From: Roseivivax marinus
GTDB taxonomy: Bacteria; Pseudomonadota; Alphaproteobacteria; Rhodobacterales; Rhodobacteraceae
NCBI RefSeq assembly: GCF_900109705.1
Contig: NZ_FOAI01000006.1
Coordinates: 62,001 to 126,000 of the forward strand
Length of the DNA stretch: 64,000 nucleotides
Direction: 5' to 3'
Numbering within the stretch: position 1 is the first letter of the stretch; every line of letters begins with the position of its first letter. Shown piece after piece: positions 42,757 to 51,409 of the stretch. A program made the translations under genes and the position numbers. A model generated the notes under the pieces. That model saw nothing but the letters and a program-made list of their open reading frames with translations, was not told the DNA's origin and did not search any database.

Positions 42757-43131
42757 TCACTGCCCGTCCTGGAAGAACTCCTCGCGGACGATGCGGCCGT
42801 CGCTGACATGGTAGACGGCGACCTCGCGCATCTCGAAGGTGCTGTCGTCGGCGACCATCCGTCCCTTCGCGTGGAAGATCACCGCAAAGCGGTCGTCGCC
42901 GTGAAGAAAAGGCCCTTCGGCGCGCGACACAACGTCGGCCGTGGCGCTGTCCCACCAGGCATGCTTGCCCCGGATGCCGTCGAGCCCGCGGGTTTCGCGG
43001 CTGTCCATCCCCGACATGGCAGCCGACTCGACCGAGACCGCGTCGTCGGCATAGAGCCGATCGAGGTTGTCGACCTCCGCGCCGGCGTTGCACCCCTCCA
43101 CCAGCGCCTGGGCAATGTCCTTCAGGTCCAT
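42757..43131 (-). CDS. NTF2-like (SnoaL-type) protein
   Basis: A 124-residue single-domain protein with the cone-shaped NTF2 fold pattern: DLKDIAQALVEGCNAG, DNLDRLYADDAVSVES, HAWWDSATADVVS, FAVIFHAKGRMVADDSTF, EVAVYHVSDGRIVREEFF. Family members serve as isomerases, hydrolases or ligand-binding proteins; nothing here selects one. Preceded by GGAGGACGG before the ATG. Likely ends the transcript begun by the Rho-N-like gene. Confidence 0.8.
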   Translation of the reverse strand: MDLKDIAQALVEGCNAGAEVDNLDRLYADDAVSVESAAMSGMDSRETRGLDGIRGKHAWWDSATADVVSRAEGPFLHGDDRFAVIFHAKGRMVADDSTFEMREVAVYHVSDGRIVREEFFQDGQ

Positions 43132-43204
43132 GATCCGTCCTCCTCCGCATCCCGGGGCCCGGGTTCAGTCTGCCCCCAAAGCGTGGCGCGGGAAAGACGG
43201 CGTG

Positions 43205-43465
43205 TCAGTGCGCGCGCAGCGCCTCGATCAGCTCGTCCTTCGTCATGTCCGAACGTCCTTCGATGCCGATCTCCTGCGCACGCTCGTAGAGGTCGTCCTT
43301 GCTCCACTCCTCGTAGGGAGGCTGCTTGCCGCCCTTCTTCGAGGGCTGCTGCCGGTCGTTCGCCTTCGCGTTCGCGATGCGGGCGGCCTTTTCCTTGGAC
43401 ATGCCCTCGTCGCGCAGGTCCTCGTAGAGTTTCTCGTCCTTGATGGACGACCGGTCGTCTGCCAT
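43205..43465 (-). CDS. Small Rho-N/SAP-like domain protein
   Basis: An 86-residue, highly charged protein. The C-terminal 40 residues (KDDLYERAQEIGIEGRSDM, KDELIEALR) match the nucleic-acid-binding Rho N-terminal helix set. The N-terminal half (EKLYEDLRDEGMSKEKAARIAN) is found in proteins of the DUF7218 kind. Good AAAGGAG ribosome site. Role may be in stress or DNA/RNA binding, inferred from the fold only. Confidence 0.8.
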   Translation of the reverse strand: MADDRSSIKDEKLYEDLRDEGMSKEKAARIANAKANDRQQPSKKGGKQPPYEEWSKDDLYERAQEIGIEGRSDMTKDELIEALRAH

Positions 43466-43518
43466 GGCGGGTCTCCTTTCGCCTGAAGAACCGCCCGCGC
43501 AGGGCGCCGGTTCCGGGC

Positions 43519-43547
43519 GGCAAAACTCTTACGCTAAGAGTTTTGCC
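43519..43547. repeat. Perfect 13-bp inverted repeat, CGC loop
   Basis: GGCAAAACTCTTA (43519-43531) and TAAGAGTTTTGCC (43535-43547) with a 3-nt spacer, in the divergent region between the Rho-N-like gene and prfC. It could be a bidirectional terminator by shape or a protein site by placement. Confidence 0.75.
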
Positions 43548-43565
43548 GCGTCCCGCGGGCCGCCC

Positions 43566-43595
43566 GCGTCACGATCTTAATTAAGATCGTGACGC
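43566..43595. repeat. Perfect 30-bp palindrome with a TTAATTAA centre
   Basis: The arms GCGTCACGATCTTAA and TTAAGATCGTGACGC touch without a spacer. It lies 18 bp after the first inverted repeat and 49 bp before the prfC ATG. The central octamer is unusual for a GC-rich genome. Confidence 0.75.
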
Positions 43596-43644
43596 CCCCG
43601 CCGCCCGATTGCGGCGGCCGGGGTGCGGCGCTATATCCGCGGCC

Positions 43645-45252
43645 ATGCTCGACGCGCCCTCAAACCGCCCCGCCCTGCCGCCCGAAATCGCGCGGCGCCG
43701 CACCTTCGCGATCATCTCGCACCCGGATGCCGGCAAGACCACGCTGACCGAGAAGTTCCTGCTGTTCGGCGGCGCGATCCAGATGGCGGGACAGGTCCGC
43801 GCCAAGGGCGAGGCCCGACGCACCCGCTCGGATTACATGCAGATGGAAAAGGATCGCGGCATTTCGGTTTCGGCCTCGGCAATGTCCTTCGATTTCCGCG
43901 ACTTCCGCTTCAACCTCGTCGACACGCCCGGCCACTCGGACTTCTCCGAGGACACCTACCGCACGCTGACGGCGGTGGACGCGGCGATCATGGTCATTGA
44001 CGGCGCCAAGGGCGTGGAAAGTCAGACCCGGAAGCTGTTCGAGGTCTGCCGCCTGCGCGACCTGCCGATCCTGACCTTCTGCAACAAGATGGACCGCGAG
44101 AGCCGCGACGTCTTCGAGATCGTCGACGAGATCCAGGAGAATCTCGCCATCGATGTGACGCCGGCGTCCTGGCCCATCGGCATGGGCCGCGACTTCGTCG
44201 GCGCCTACGACATGCTCAACGACCGGCTCGAGCTTATGGATCGCGCCGACCGCAACAAGGTCGCGGAGTCCATCCAGATCAGCGGCCTCGACGACCCAAA
44301 GCTGGCAGAGCACGTGCCCGCGGGCCTGCTCGATCAGCTGAAGGAAGAGGTCGAGATGGCGCGCGAGCTTCTGCCCGCGCTCGACAAGCAGGCGGTGCTC
44401 GAGGGGCACATGACGCCGATCTGGTTTGGCTCGGCGATCAACTCGTTCGGCGTTAAGGAACTCATGGAGGGCATCGGCGCCTACGCGCCCGAGCCCCAGC
44501 CCGCCCGCGCCGAGCCGCGGCAGATCGCGCCCGAAGAGAGCAAGGTCTCGGGCTTCGTGTTCAAGGTCCAGGCAAACATGGACCCCAAGCACCGCGACCG
44601 CGTTGCCTTCGTCCGCCTCGCCTCGGGCCATTTCGAGCGCGGCATGAAGCTCACGCACGTAAGGTCCAAGAAGACCATGAGCGTCACCGCGCCCGTGCTC
44701 TTCCTCGCCTCCGACCGCGAACTGGCCGAAGAGGCCTGGGCCGGCGACATCATCGGCATCCCGAACCATGGCCAGCTGCGCATCGGCGACACGCTGACCG
44801 AGGGGGAGGCGCTGAAGGTCACCGGCATCCCGTCCTTCGCGCCCGAACTGCTGCAAGGCGTGCGCGCGGGCGATCCGATGAAGGCCAAGCATCTTGAAAA
44901 GGCGCTGTTCCAGTTCGCCGAGGAAGGCGCGGCCAAGGTGTTCAAGCCGTCCATCGGCTCGGGCTACATCGTGGGCGTGGTGGGCGCCCTGCAATTCGAG
45001 GTGCTCGGCGCCCGGATCGAACAGGAATACGGCCTGCCCGTACGCTTCGAGCCGTCGCAGTTCACCTCCGCCCGGTGGGTCCATGGCCCCAAGGACGCGG
45101 TCGAGACCTTCGCGGCCAAGAACAAGCAGCACATCGGTCACGACAACGACGGCGATGTGGTCTACCTCACGCGGATGCAGTGGGACATCGACCGGGTCGA
45201 GCGGGATTATCCCGAGATCACGCTCTCGGCGACCAAGGAAATGATGGTCTGA
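43645..45252 (+). CDS. prfC: Peptide chain release factor 3
   Basis: A 535-residue translational GTPase. G-domain motifs: [11 protein letters not shown] (G1), [11 protein letters not shown] (G2/switch I), [15 protein letters not shown] (G3) and CNKMDRE (G4). The C-terminal RF3 domains hold [12 protein letters not shown]. It recycles RF1/RF2 after stop-codon release. Length is as expected (about 530). ATG at 43645 is the first that matches the family start, with a weak ribosome site; two palindromes lie just upstream. Confidence 0.96.
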   Translation: MLDAPSNRPALPPEIARRRTFAIISHPDAGKTTLTEKFLLFGGAIQMAGQVRAKGEARRTRSDYMQMEKDRGISVSASAMSFDFRDFRFNLVDTPGHSDFSEDTYRTLTAVDAAIMVIDGAKGVESQTRKLFEVCRLRDLPILTFCNKMDRESRDVFEIVDEIQENLAIDVTPASWPIGMGRDFVGAYDMLNDRLELMDRADRNKVAESIQISGLDDPKLAEHVPAGLLDQLKEEVEMARELLPALDKQAVLEGHMTPIWFGSAINSFGVKELMEGIGAYAPEPQPARAEPRQIAPEESKVSGFVFKVQANMDPKHRDRVAFVRLASGHFERGMKLTHVRSKKTMSVTAPVLFLASDRELAEEAWAGDIIGIPNHGQLRIGDTLTEGEALKVTGIPSFAPELLQGVRAGDPMKAKHLEKALFQFAEEGAAKVFKPSIGSGYIVGVVGALQFEVLGARIEQEYGLPVRFEPSQFTSARWVHGPKDAVETFAAKNKQHIGHDNDGDVVYLTRMQWDIDRVERDYPEITLSATKEMMV

Positions 45253-45397
45253 GTTCCGCCGGCGGCCGTGGCGCCGCGCCCGTCCGGATGCGCCGGACCG
45301 TGCGCGCCATGCCCGCCGCCGCAGCGTGCATCCATGTTGCCCGCGCCGCGGCAGCGCGCTATCCCGCGCCTCGATGACCTTCACGCGAGGACGAGAC

Positions 45398-46792
45398 ATG
45401 ACCGCCACCCGCACCGAGACCGACAGCTTCGGCCCTCTCGAGGTTCCCGCCGACAAGTACTGGGGCGCACAGACCCAGCGGTCGATCATGAACTTCCCCA
45501 TCGGGTGGGAGCGCCAGCCGGTCCCGATCGTGCGCGCGCTCGGCGCGATCAAGAAGGCCTGCGCCCAGCAGAACGTCGAGCAGGGCACCATGGGGTCCGA
45601 GATCGGCGAAGCCATCCAGCAGGCCGCGCAGGAGGTGATCGACGGCCAGTTCGACGACAACTTCCCGCTTGTGGTCTGGCAGACGGGCTCGGGCACGCAG
45701 TCGAACATGAACGCCAACGAGGTGATCTCGAACCGCGCGATCGAGATCCTCGGCGGCGAGATGGGCTCCAAGAAGCCGGTCCACCCCAATGACCACTGCA
45801 ACATGGGCCAGTCGTCGAACGACACGTTCCCGACCGCGATGCACGTGGGCGCGGCCATGCAGGCGCGTGACGTGCTGCTGCCGGGCCTGAAGAAGCTGCA
45901 AGCCGCGCTCGAGGCCAAGGCCAGGGAATTCGACGGGATCATCAAGATCGGCCGCACCCACACCCAGGATGCGACGCCGCTGACCCTCGGGCAGGAATTC
46001 TCGGGCTACGCGCACCAGCTGAAGAAGGGGATCGAGCGCGTCGAGGCCTGCCTTCCCGACATCTACGAGCTGGCCCAGGGCGGCACCGCCGTGGGCACCG
46101 GCCTGAACACCCGCGCCGGCTGGGCCGAGGGCGTCGCCGCCAAGATCGCCGAGATCACCGGCCTGCCCTTCGTGACCGCGCCCAACAAGTTCGAGGCGCT
46201 GGCCGCCCACGATGCTATGGTGATGATGTCGGGCGCGCTGAAGACCGTCGCGGGCTCGCTCTTCAAGATCGCCAACGACATCCGCTTTCTCGGCTCCGGC
46301 CCCCGCTCGGGCCTGGGCGAGCTGATCCTGCCCGAGAACGAGCCGGGCTCCTCGATCATGCCGGGCAAGGTGAACCCGACGCAGGCCGAGGCGCTGACCA
46401 TGGTCTGCGCGCACGTGATGGGCAACGACGCGGCGATGGGATTTGCCGGCAGCCAGGGCCACTTCGAGCTCAACGTCTACAACCCGATGATGAGCTACAA
46501 CCTGCTTCAATCGATGCAGCTTCTGGGCGATTCGGCATCGGCTTTCACCGACAACATGGTTTCGGGGATCGAGGCCAACGAGACCCGGATCGGCGAGCTG
46601 ATGCGCAACTCGCTGATGCTGGTGACCGCGCTCGCACCGACCATCGGCTACGACAATGCCACCAAGGTCGCCAAGACCGCGCACAAAAACGGCACCACGC
46701 TCAAGGAAGAGGCCATCAACCTGGGCTTCGTCGACGAAGAAACTTTCGACCGCGTGGTGCGTCCCGAGGACATGATCGGTCCGAAGGACTGA
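45398..46792 (+). CDS. fumC: Class II fumarate hydratase
   Basis: A 464-residue enzyme of the fumarase/aspartase superfamily that converts fumarate and malate in the TCA cycle without an Fe-S cluster. Signature [11 protein letters not shown] is near residue 320, with [27 protein letters not shown] and [16 protein letters not shown] as the other active-site strands. The ATG follows GAGGACGAGAC. DUF4169 and RHH genes follow after 91 nt. Confidence 0.96.
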   Translation: MTATRTETDSFGPLEVPADKYWGAQTQRSIMNFPIGWERQPVPIVRALGAIKKACAQQNVEQGTMGSEIGEAIQQAAQEVIDGQFDDNFPLVVWQTGSGTQSNMNANEVISNRAIEILGGEMGSKKPVHPNDHCNMGQSSNDTFPTAMHVGAAMQARDVLLPGLKKLQAALEAKAREFDGIIKIGRTHTQDATPLTLGQEFSGYAHQLKKGIERVEACLPDIYELAQGGTAVGTGLNTRAGWAEGVAAKIAEITGLPFVTAPNKFEALAAHDAMVMMSGALKTVAGSLFKIANDIRFLGSGPRSGLGELILPENEPGSSIMPGKVNPTQAEALTMVCAHVMGNDAAMGFAGSQGHFELNVYNPMMSYNLLQSMQLLGDSASAFTDNMVSGIEANETRIGELMRNSLMLVTALAPTIGYDNATKVAKTAHKNGTTLKEEAINLGFVDEETFDRVVRPEDMIGPKD

Positions 46793-46883
46793 TCGGCCTC
46801 CCGGCCCCGGGCATCGGCGCGGTTCCGCTGCGTCGCGCCCGGGCCCTCTTGGCCTCTCCAGCCACATTCCGTAAGCTGAACAT

Positions 46884-47090
46884 ATGGCCAAGGTGACCAA
46901 CCTCTCCCGTGTCCGGAAGCAGCGGCAGCGCGATGCGCGACGCGCCGCGGCGGACGAGAATGCCGTGCGGTTCGGCCGGACCGCAGAGGAGAAGGCGCGC
47001 GATACGCGTGCCGCCGAGGACGCCCGCCGACATGTGGACGATCATCAGCTGGAACGGCCATGCCCGGACGACCCGTCAAGCGATCCCTGA
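46884..47090 (+). CDS. DUF4169 protein
   Basis: A 68-residue charged protein (MAKVTNLSRVRKQRQRDARR, truncated quotation), mostly one basic/acidic helix typical of the DUF4169 family. It overlaps the next gene by 31 nt, and the pair is often found together beside fumC in Rhodobacterales. Function unknown. Confidence 0.8.
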   Translation: MAKVTNLSRVRKQRQRDARRAAADENAVRFGRTAEEKARDTRAAEDARRHVDDHQLERPCPDDPSSDP

Positions 47091-47323
47091 CCCTCCGCGG
47101 CCACCGCACCAGCGTTTCGCTGGAGGACGAGTTCTGGACCGTGTTCCGGGACATCGCCACGCGAGAAGGCAAGCCGGTGAACGCGCTCGCCGCCGAGATC
47201 GACGGCGCGCGCGAGGTCGAGACCGGACTGGCCTCGGCGATCCGGGTCTACGTGCTGACCTGGCTGCTGGAGAACCCCGGTCAGTCCTCGATGCCGAAGA
47301 CCATGGTCACCGAGGCCGAGTAG
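47060..47323 (+). CDS. Ribbon-helix-helix (RHH) domain protein
   Basis: An 87-residue protein with a ribbon-helix-helix core (RSLTLRGHRTSVSLEDEFW, then FRDIATREGKPVNALAAEID) of the alphaproteobacterial RHH_4 type. RHH proteins bind DNA as dimers through the strand; this kind may also have non-DNA roles. It starts inside DUF4169 and its 3' end overlaps the SIMPL gene on the other strand by 43 nt. Confidence 0.85.
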   Translation: MPGRPVKRSLTLRGHRTSVSLEDEFWTVFRDIATREGKPVNALAAEIDGAREVETGLASAIRVYVLTWLLENPGQSSMPKTMVTEAE

Positions 47324-47982
47324 CCGGCCTCTCCGGCTGCGATCGGGACTGCCGCCATGCGCATCTCGGCCACGGGCATCGGCCCGCCGTATCCACCTTG
47401 CTCGGAGATCGAGCGGACCGGTCCCAACGTGACGCCCGCGGCTTCGGCGAACAGGCTGGCGCGGGCCCGCGCGTCCTCGACCGCCGCGCGCCGCGCCTCG
47501 TCGAGCAGCGGATCGGGGTTCGACACCGCGAAATTCAGGCCGTCCAGCCGGTTGGCCCCGTCTTCGAGCGCCGCGCCGAGGATCGCCGGCAGGTCGTCCA
47601 GCCGTCGCACCCGAACCGTCACCCGGTTCGACGCCTCGAAGCCAGTGACCTCGGCGGTCCGGCCCGGCCCGTCAGGCTCGCCGAGGACCGGTGACAGCGA
47701 GAGGTCCGTGGTCTGCACGTCGCGCGGGTCGATGCCGAATTCCGACAGCGCCGCGAGAAGCCGTTCGGCCACGCCCGAGGCCGCGTCCATCGCCGCCTGC
47801 GCGGTGTCGGCGCGTTCGGTCACGCCAAGCCGGATCGTCGCCATGTCGGGCGCTGCGGCGGCCTCGCCCTCGCCGGTGACGGTGATGACCCGCGGGGCCT
47901 CGGCCGCTGTCTGCGCCGCCGCCTGTGTGAACGGCAGGGCCAACGCCACAAGTGCCGCCGCGATGATTCCTGATCTGCGCAT
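47281..47982 (-). CDS. SIMPL (DUF541) periplasmic protein
   Basis: A 233-residue exported protein: signal peptide (RRSGIIAAALVALALPFTQAAA), then the SIMPL domain (RVITVTGEGEAAAAPDMATIRLGV, TTDLSLSPV, GFEASNRVTVRVRRLDDLPAILGAAL given here in parts). Family members are outer-membrane or periplasmic and linked to stress. ATG at 47982 follows CGGAGG. The frame continues upstream to 48414, but that is over the next gene's start. Confidence 0.85.
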   Translation of the reverse strand: MRRSGIIAAALVALALPFTQAAAQTAAEAPRVITVTGEGEAAAAPDMATIRLGVTERADTAQAAMDAASGVAERLLAALSEFGIDPRDVQTTDLSLSPVLGEPDGPGRTAEVTGFEASNRVTVRVRRLDDLPAILGAALEDGANRLDGLNFAVSNPDPLLDEARRAAVEDARARASLFAEAAGVTLGPVRSISEQGGYGGPMPVAEMRMAAVPIAAGEAGYSASVTMVFGIED

Positions 47983-48045
47983 GATGCCTCCGAAGGTCCT
48001 GTATGCCGGCAGAGTGTCGCGAAGGCGTGACCGCGCCACAAGCCT

Positions 48046-48096
48046 CCCCTGCTTCCGATCGGCGGGCTCCTGCGTTAGAAGCAGGGGAAGCCCGCT
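48046..48096 (+). promoter_or_regulatory. Overlapping leader stems upstream of the GspL/C-like gene
   Basis: TCCCCTGCTT (48046-48055) can pair with AAGCAGGGGA (48080-48089), and GCGGGCT (48063-48069) with AGCCCGC (48090-48096). The second stem crosses the first, so they either exclude each other or form a pseudoknot. This is pattern only. Confidence 0.35.
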
Positions 48097-48139
48097 CCCG
48101 GACTCCCCACACCCGCTGTGCGATGGTAAAGGTCCCGAT

Positions 48140-51100
48140 ATGACACCGGATTTTGCGCTCAACCTGTCGTTCGAGGGGATCGCGCTGTTGCAACGCGGGC
48201 CGAACGGCTGGACCCAGATCGGCGAGGCCCAGCTGGACGGCGACCTCGACGCGGACATGACCCGCCTGCGCGCCGCCGCCGAGGCGCTGTCGCCCGACGG
48301 CACCGTCGTGAAGCTCGTGATCCCGGCCGAGCAGATCAAGTTCCTCGACCGCCCCGACCCCGGTGAGGACAACACCCGCGCGACCGAGGCGCACGCGGCC
48401 GTTGATGGCGCCACGCCCTACGCGATGAACGAGCTGGTCTACGACTTCACGATCAAGAAGGACCGGCTGTTCATCGCCGTGGTCGCCCGCGAGACTCTGG
48501 AAGAGGCCGAGGCCTTCGCGCTGGCGCATGGCTTCCGGCCCGCCTGCGCCGTGGCCCTGCCCAAGCCGCGCAAGTTCAAGGGCGAACCGTTCTTCGGCGC
48601 GCTTCCGTCGTGGAACGGGCCCCAGCCCGAGCGCGACGCCCGCCCGATCCGCCTGGTGAGCGCGGACGAGGCGGGTGCCGCCGCGGCCTCGGCTGCGACA
48701 GCATCGCCACAGGGTTCGGGGGCTGCCCCGGCGCAAGACGCACCCGCGCCGGAGCCCTCCACGCCCCCCAAAGCGGAACCGGCACTCGAACCTGCCGCGG
48801 CGCCGGTACCCGCCGAAACCGCTCCTTCCTCGCCCGAGACTCCCCGGCCAACAGCCGAAGTGGAGGCGAAACAGGCGGCGACGAAACCGGTCGCGTCCGA
48901 GGCGCAAGAACCGGCCACGCGCGATTCAGGGACGACTGAGGCCGCCGCCTCGCTCCCGCTCTTCTCCGTCGAGCGTACGACCGCGACAGAGTCGGCAACG
49001 CCGGCCGTGACAAAGTCTGAAACCGCCCCGCGGACGCCGGAAGTCAAGCCCGCTACGTCCGAGCCGGCCTCTGCGGCCGCGAAGGAGCCTCAAAAGGCGG
49101 CTCCTGCCGTTGCCGCGCCTTCGGGGACCGCACGCGAAGCGAAGACCGGCAGCGCCGAGCCTTCAGCCGAGACACCGAGCACCCCGAATCGCCAGCCCGC
49201 GCCCGCTGCGGTCGGCGCAACGAGCGCGTCCGCGACATCGACGGCCGCCGCCGCGCAGCGACCCGAGGCACGTGAAACCACGCCAGACAGTGCGCCGACC
49301 GGATCGAAGCCGGAATCTGGCACTGCAGCGTCCACCGCACCCGGTGATCCGAAGCCCCACCCGGGTCAAAAAGTGCCCGCCGAAGCCGCCGCCACGGACA
49401 CCGGATCGGACTCTGAGGCACTTTCATCCGCACCGGCCGAAACGTCCCCGACCGACGCCGGGACCACGGCGACCAGCTCAGAGACAAAAGCCGCTCCGGC
49501 AAGCGCTGGGACCGGACCAGCCGCTCCCGCGCCGCCCGTCGCCCCGGCGACCCCGACCTTCTCGAGCGTGCGCGCCGCCCGCGAGGCGGAGGCGCCCGCC
49601 GGCGCACCGCGCGTCGGCCCGGCCCAGGAGGGCGGCACCCTCAACCGCCCGATCCCCGCGCGGCCCAACCCCGACGAGGTGCAGGCCCGCCTGCGCTCCC
49701 TCGCCGCAAGCCGGCCCGACGATCGCGCGCCTGAAAGTCCCGCCACTCCGCCAAAGCCTGCCGCCGCTACCGGCGCTCCGGCCCCTGACCTCGCTGCGTC
49801 GCTTGACCGTCCCGCTGCCTCCGAGGCTCCTACAACCGACACCCAAGGCTCCGAACCGAACCGGATTGCCTCGCTTCGCCCCGGCCGCAAAAAGGCTGCC
49901 AAGGCCAAGGCGCCCCGCGACGAGGCGCAGAGCATGACGGTGTTCGGCGCCCGGTCCGATGCGCAGAATGTGGGTGGCAAGCCACGCTTCCTCGGCCTCA
50001 TGCTGACGGCCGCGCTGTTGATCTTTCTTGCCGGCGTGGCGGCCTGGGCCTCGGTCTTCCTCGACGACGGGATCGCGCGACTGTTCCGCACGGCGGAATC
50101 CTCTGCCGTGGCCACCGCGACCGGCCCGGCAGTCGAAGAGCCCGTGGCGGAGAATGCCGATGCCACCGCCGACACGCAGGTCGCCGCACTCGACACCGAG
50201 ACCGACGCGTCCGAAGGTCCCGCCGCCTTCTCCGAGCCGACGATCACGCCCGAGCAACTCGACGCGAACGCGGCAGAGGCGAATTACGCCGCCACCGGCA
50301 TCTGGGCTCGCGCGCCCGAAGCCCCGCTGCCGCTCGAGCCCGGCCCGCAGGGCACCGAGGACGTCTATCTACTGTCTCTCGACAACACCGTGAGCGGGAG
50401 CGACGCCATCGCTCTGCCCGCGCTCGACACCGCCCGTGCGGATGCGACCCTGCCCGCACCCATGTCGCCGGCACCCGCCGACACCGTGTTCGACCTGGAC
50501 GCCCGCGGACTGGTGAATGCGACCCCCGAGGGCGCGATCAACCCTGACCAAATCCGCATCTTCGCGGGCTTGCCGCCCGCAGTTCCGCCAAATCGAACCG
50601 AGGCGCTGCCTGATGGCGCCGCCGCCGTGCCGACTACCATCGAGGAAGTCGAGACGCTGCGCCGCCTTGGCAGTACTCGGCCCAACGATCGTCCGGTGAC
50701 CCTGATCGAAGACACCGAGCGCGCGGCGTTCAATGGCGTCAGCCGGACCGAGCTTGCCTCGCTCCGCCCTCTCGTGCGTCCAGAAAGCGCGCAGGTTGCG
50801 GCAGAAGAAGCCGCCGCTGCCGAAGAAGGCACCGACGAAAACGGCATCGCCGAGGCCACCGCACAGGCCATCGCCGCGTCGCGCAAGCCCATCACGCGGC
50901 CGCGCAATTTCGCCAGCATCGTCGAGGACACGCGCGCCGCGCAGGCCGAGGCCGCACCGCAGCAGGTGGCGGCCGCCGCGCAGGTCGCGCCGCAGACCGT
51001 GAGCCCGAGCGCGCCCTCGAACCGGTCCGTGTCGCAGCAGGCGACGGTGCGCAACGCGCTGAACCTGCGGGGCGTGAACCTGATCGGCGTCTACGGCCAG

Positions 51101-51256
51101 CCCTCGAGCCGCCGCGCGCTGGTGCGCCTGTCGAACGGGCGTTACCAGAAGGTCAAGGTCGGCGACCGCATCGACGGCGGGCGCGTCGCGGCGATCGGCG
51201 AGTCCGAACTGCGCTACGTCAAGAGCGGGCGCAACGTGACGCTCGAGATGCCCTGA
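48140..51256 (+). CDS. Orphan GspL/PilM-like and GspC/PilP-like fusion protein
   Basis: A 1038-residue protein. Residues about 1-145 resemble the actin-like N-terminus of GspL/PilM proteins (FALNLSFEGIALLQRG, VKLVIPAEQIKFLD, ATPYAMNELVYDF). A low-complexity Ala/Pro/Glu/Thr linker spans about 170-600. One membrane helix lies at about 617-640 (LGLMLTAALLIFLAGVAAW). A second disordered region follows, and the C-terminal 70 residues (LRGVNLIGVYGQPSSRRALV, KVKVGDRIDGGRVAAIGES) match the GspC/PilP homology region. No secretin or other gsp gene is in the window. Annotations as initiation-factor-like would only reflect composition. ATG with AAAGG. Confidence 0.75.
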   Translation: MTPDFALNLSFEGIALLQRGPNGWTQIGEAQLDGDLDADMTRLRAAAEALSPDGTVVKLVIPAEQIKFLDRPDPGEDNTRATEAHAAVDGATPYAMNELVYDFTIKKDRLFIAVVARETLEEAEAFALAHGFRPACAVALPKPRKFKGEPFFGALPSWNGPQPERDARPIRLVSADEAGAAAASAATASPQGSGAAPAQDAPAPEPSTPPKAEPALEPAAAPVPAETAPSSPETPRPTAEVEAKQAATKPVASEAQEPATRDSGTTEAAASLPLFSVERTTATESATPAVTKSETAPRTPEVKPATSEPASAAAKEPQKAAPAVAAPSGTAREAKTGSAEPSAETPSTPNRQPAPAAVGATSASATSTAAAAQRPEARETTPDSAPTGSKPESGTAASTAPGDPKPHPGQKVPAEAAATDTGSDSEALSSAPAETSPTDAGTTATSSETKAAPASAGTGPAAPAPPVAPATPTFSSVRAAREAEAPAGAPRVGPAQEGGTLNRPIPARPNPDEVQARLRSLAASRPDDRAPESPATPPKPAAATGAPAPDLAASLDRPAASEAPTTDTQGSEPNRIASLRPGRKKAAKAKAPRDEAQSMTVFGARSDAQNVGGKPRFLGLMLTAALLIFLAGVAAWASVFLDDGIARLFRTAESSAVATATGPAVEEPVAENADATADTQVAALDTETDASEGPAAFSEPTITPEQLDANAAEANYAATGIWARAPEAPLPLEPGPQGTEDVYLLSLDNTVSGSDAIALPALDTARADATLPAPMSPAPADTVFDLDARGLVNATPEGAINPDQIRIFAGLPPAVPPNRTEALPDGAAAVPTTIEEVETLRRLGSTRPNDRPVTLIEDTERAAFNGVSRTELASLRPLVRPESAQVAAEEAAAAEEGTDENGIAEATAQAIAASRKPITRPRNFASIVEDTRAAQAEAAPQQVAAAAQVAPQTVSPSAPSNRSVSQQATVRNALNLRGVNLIGVYGQPSSRRALVRLSNGRYQKVKVGDRIDGGRVAAIGESELRYVKSGRNVTLEMP

Positions 51257-51409
51257 CCCGTCGCTCCGGGCGGCCGTGATGCTGCCCGGGCGCGTGGCAC
51301 TGGCCCTCCGTCGCGCGACGCGATGCCGCGACCGTGACCGGGCGCTGTTGTCATTCCTGTCCCGCTCGCGCCACACTCGGTCAGCAACGCTCCGAGGATC
51401 GCGACGACC

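Noticed and set aside
43660-45963. A 767-codon minus-strand frame over prfC
   Set aside because: Pure shadow of prfC and fumC with no family resemblance.
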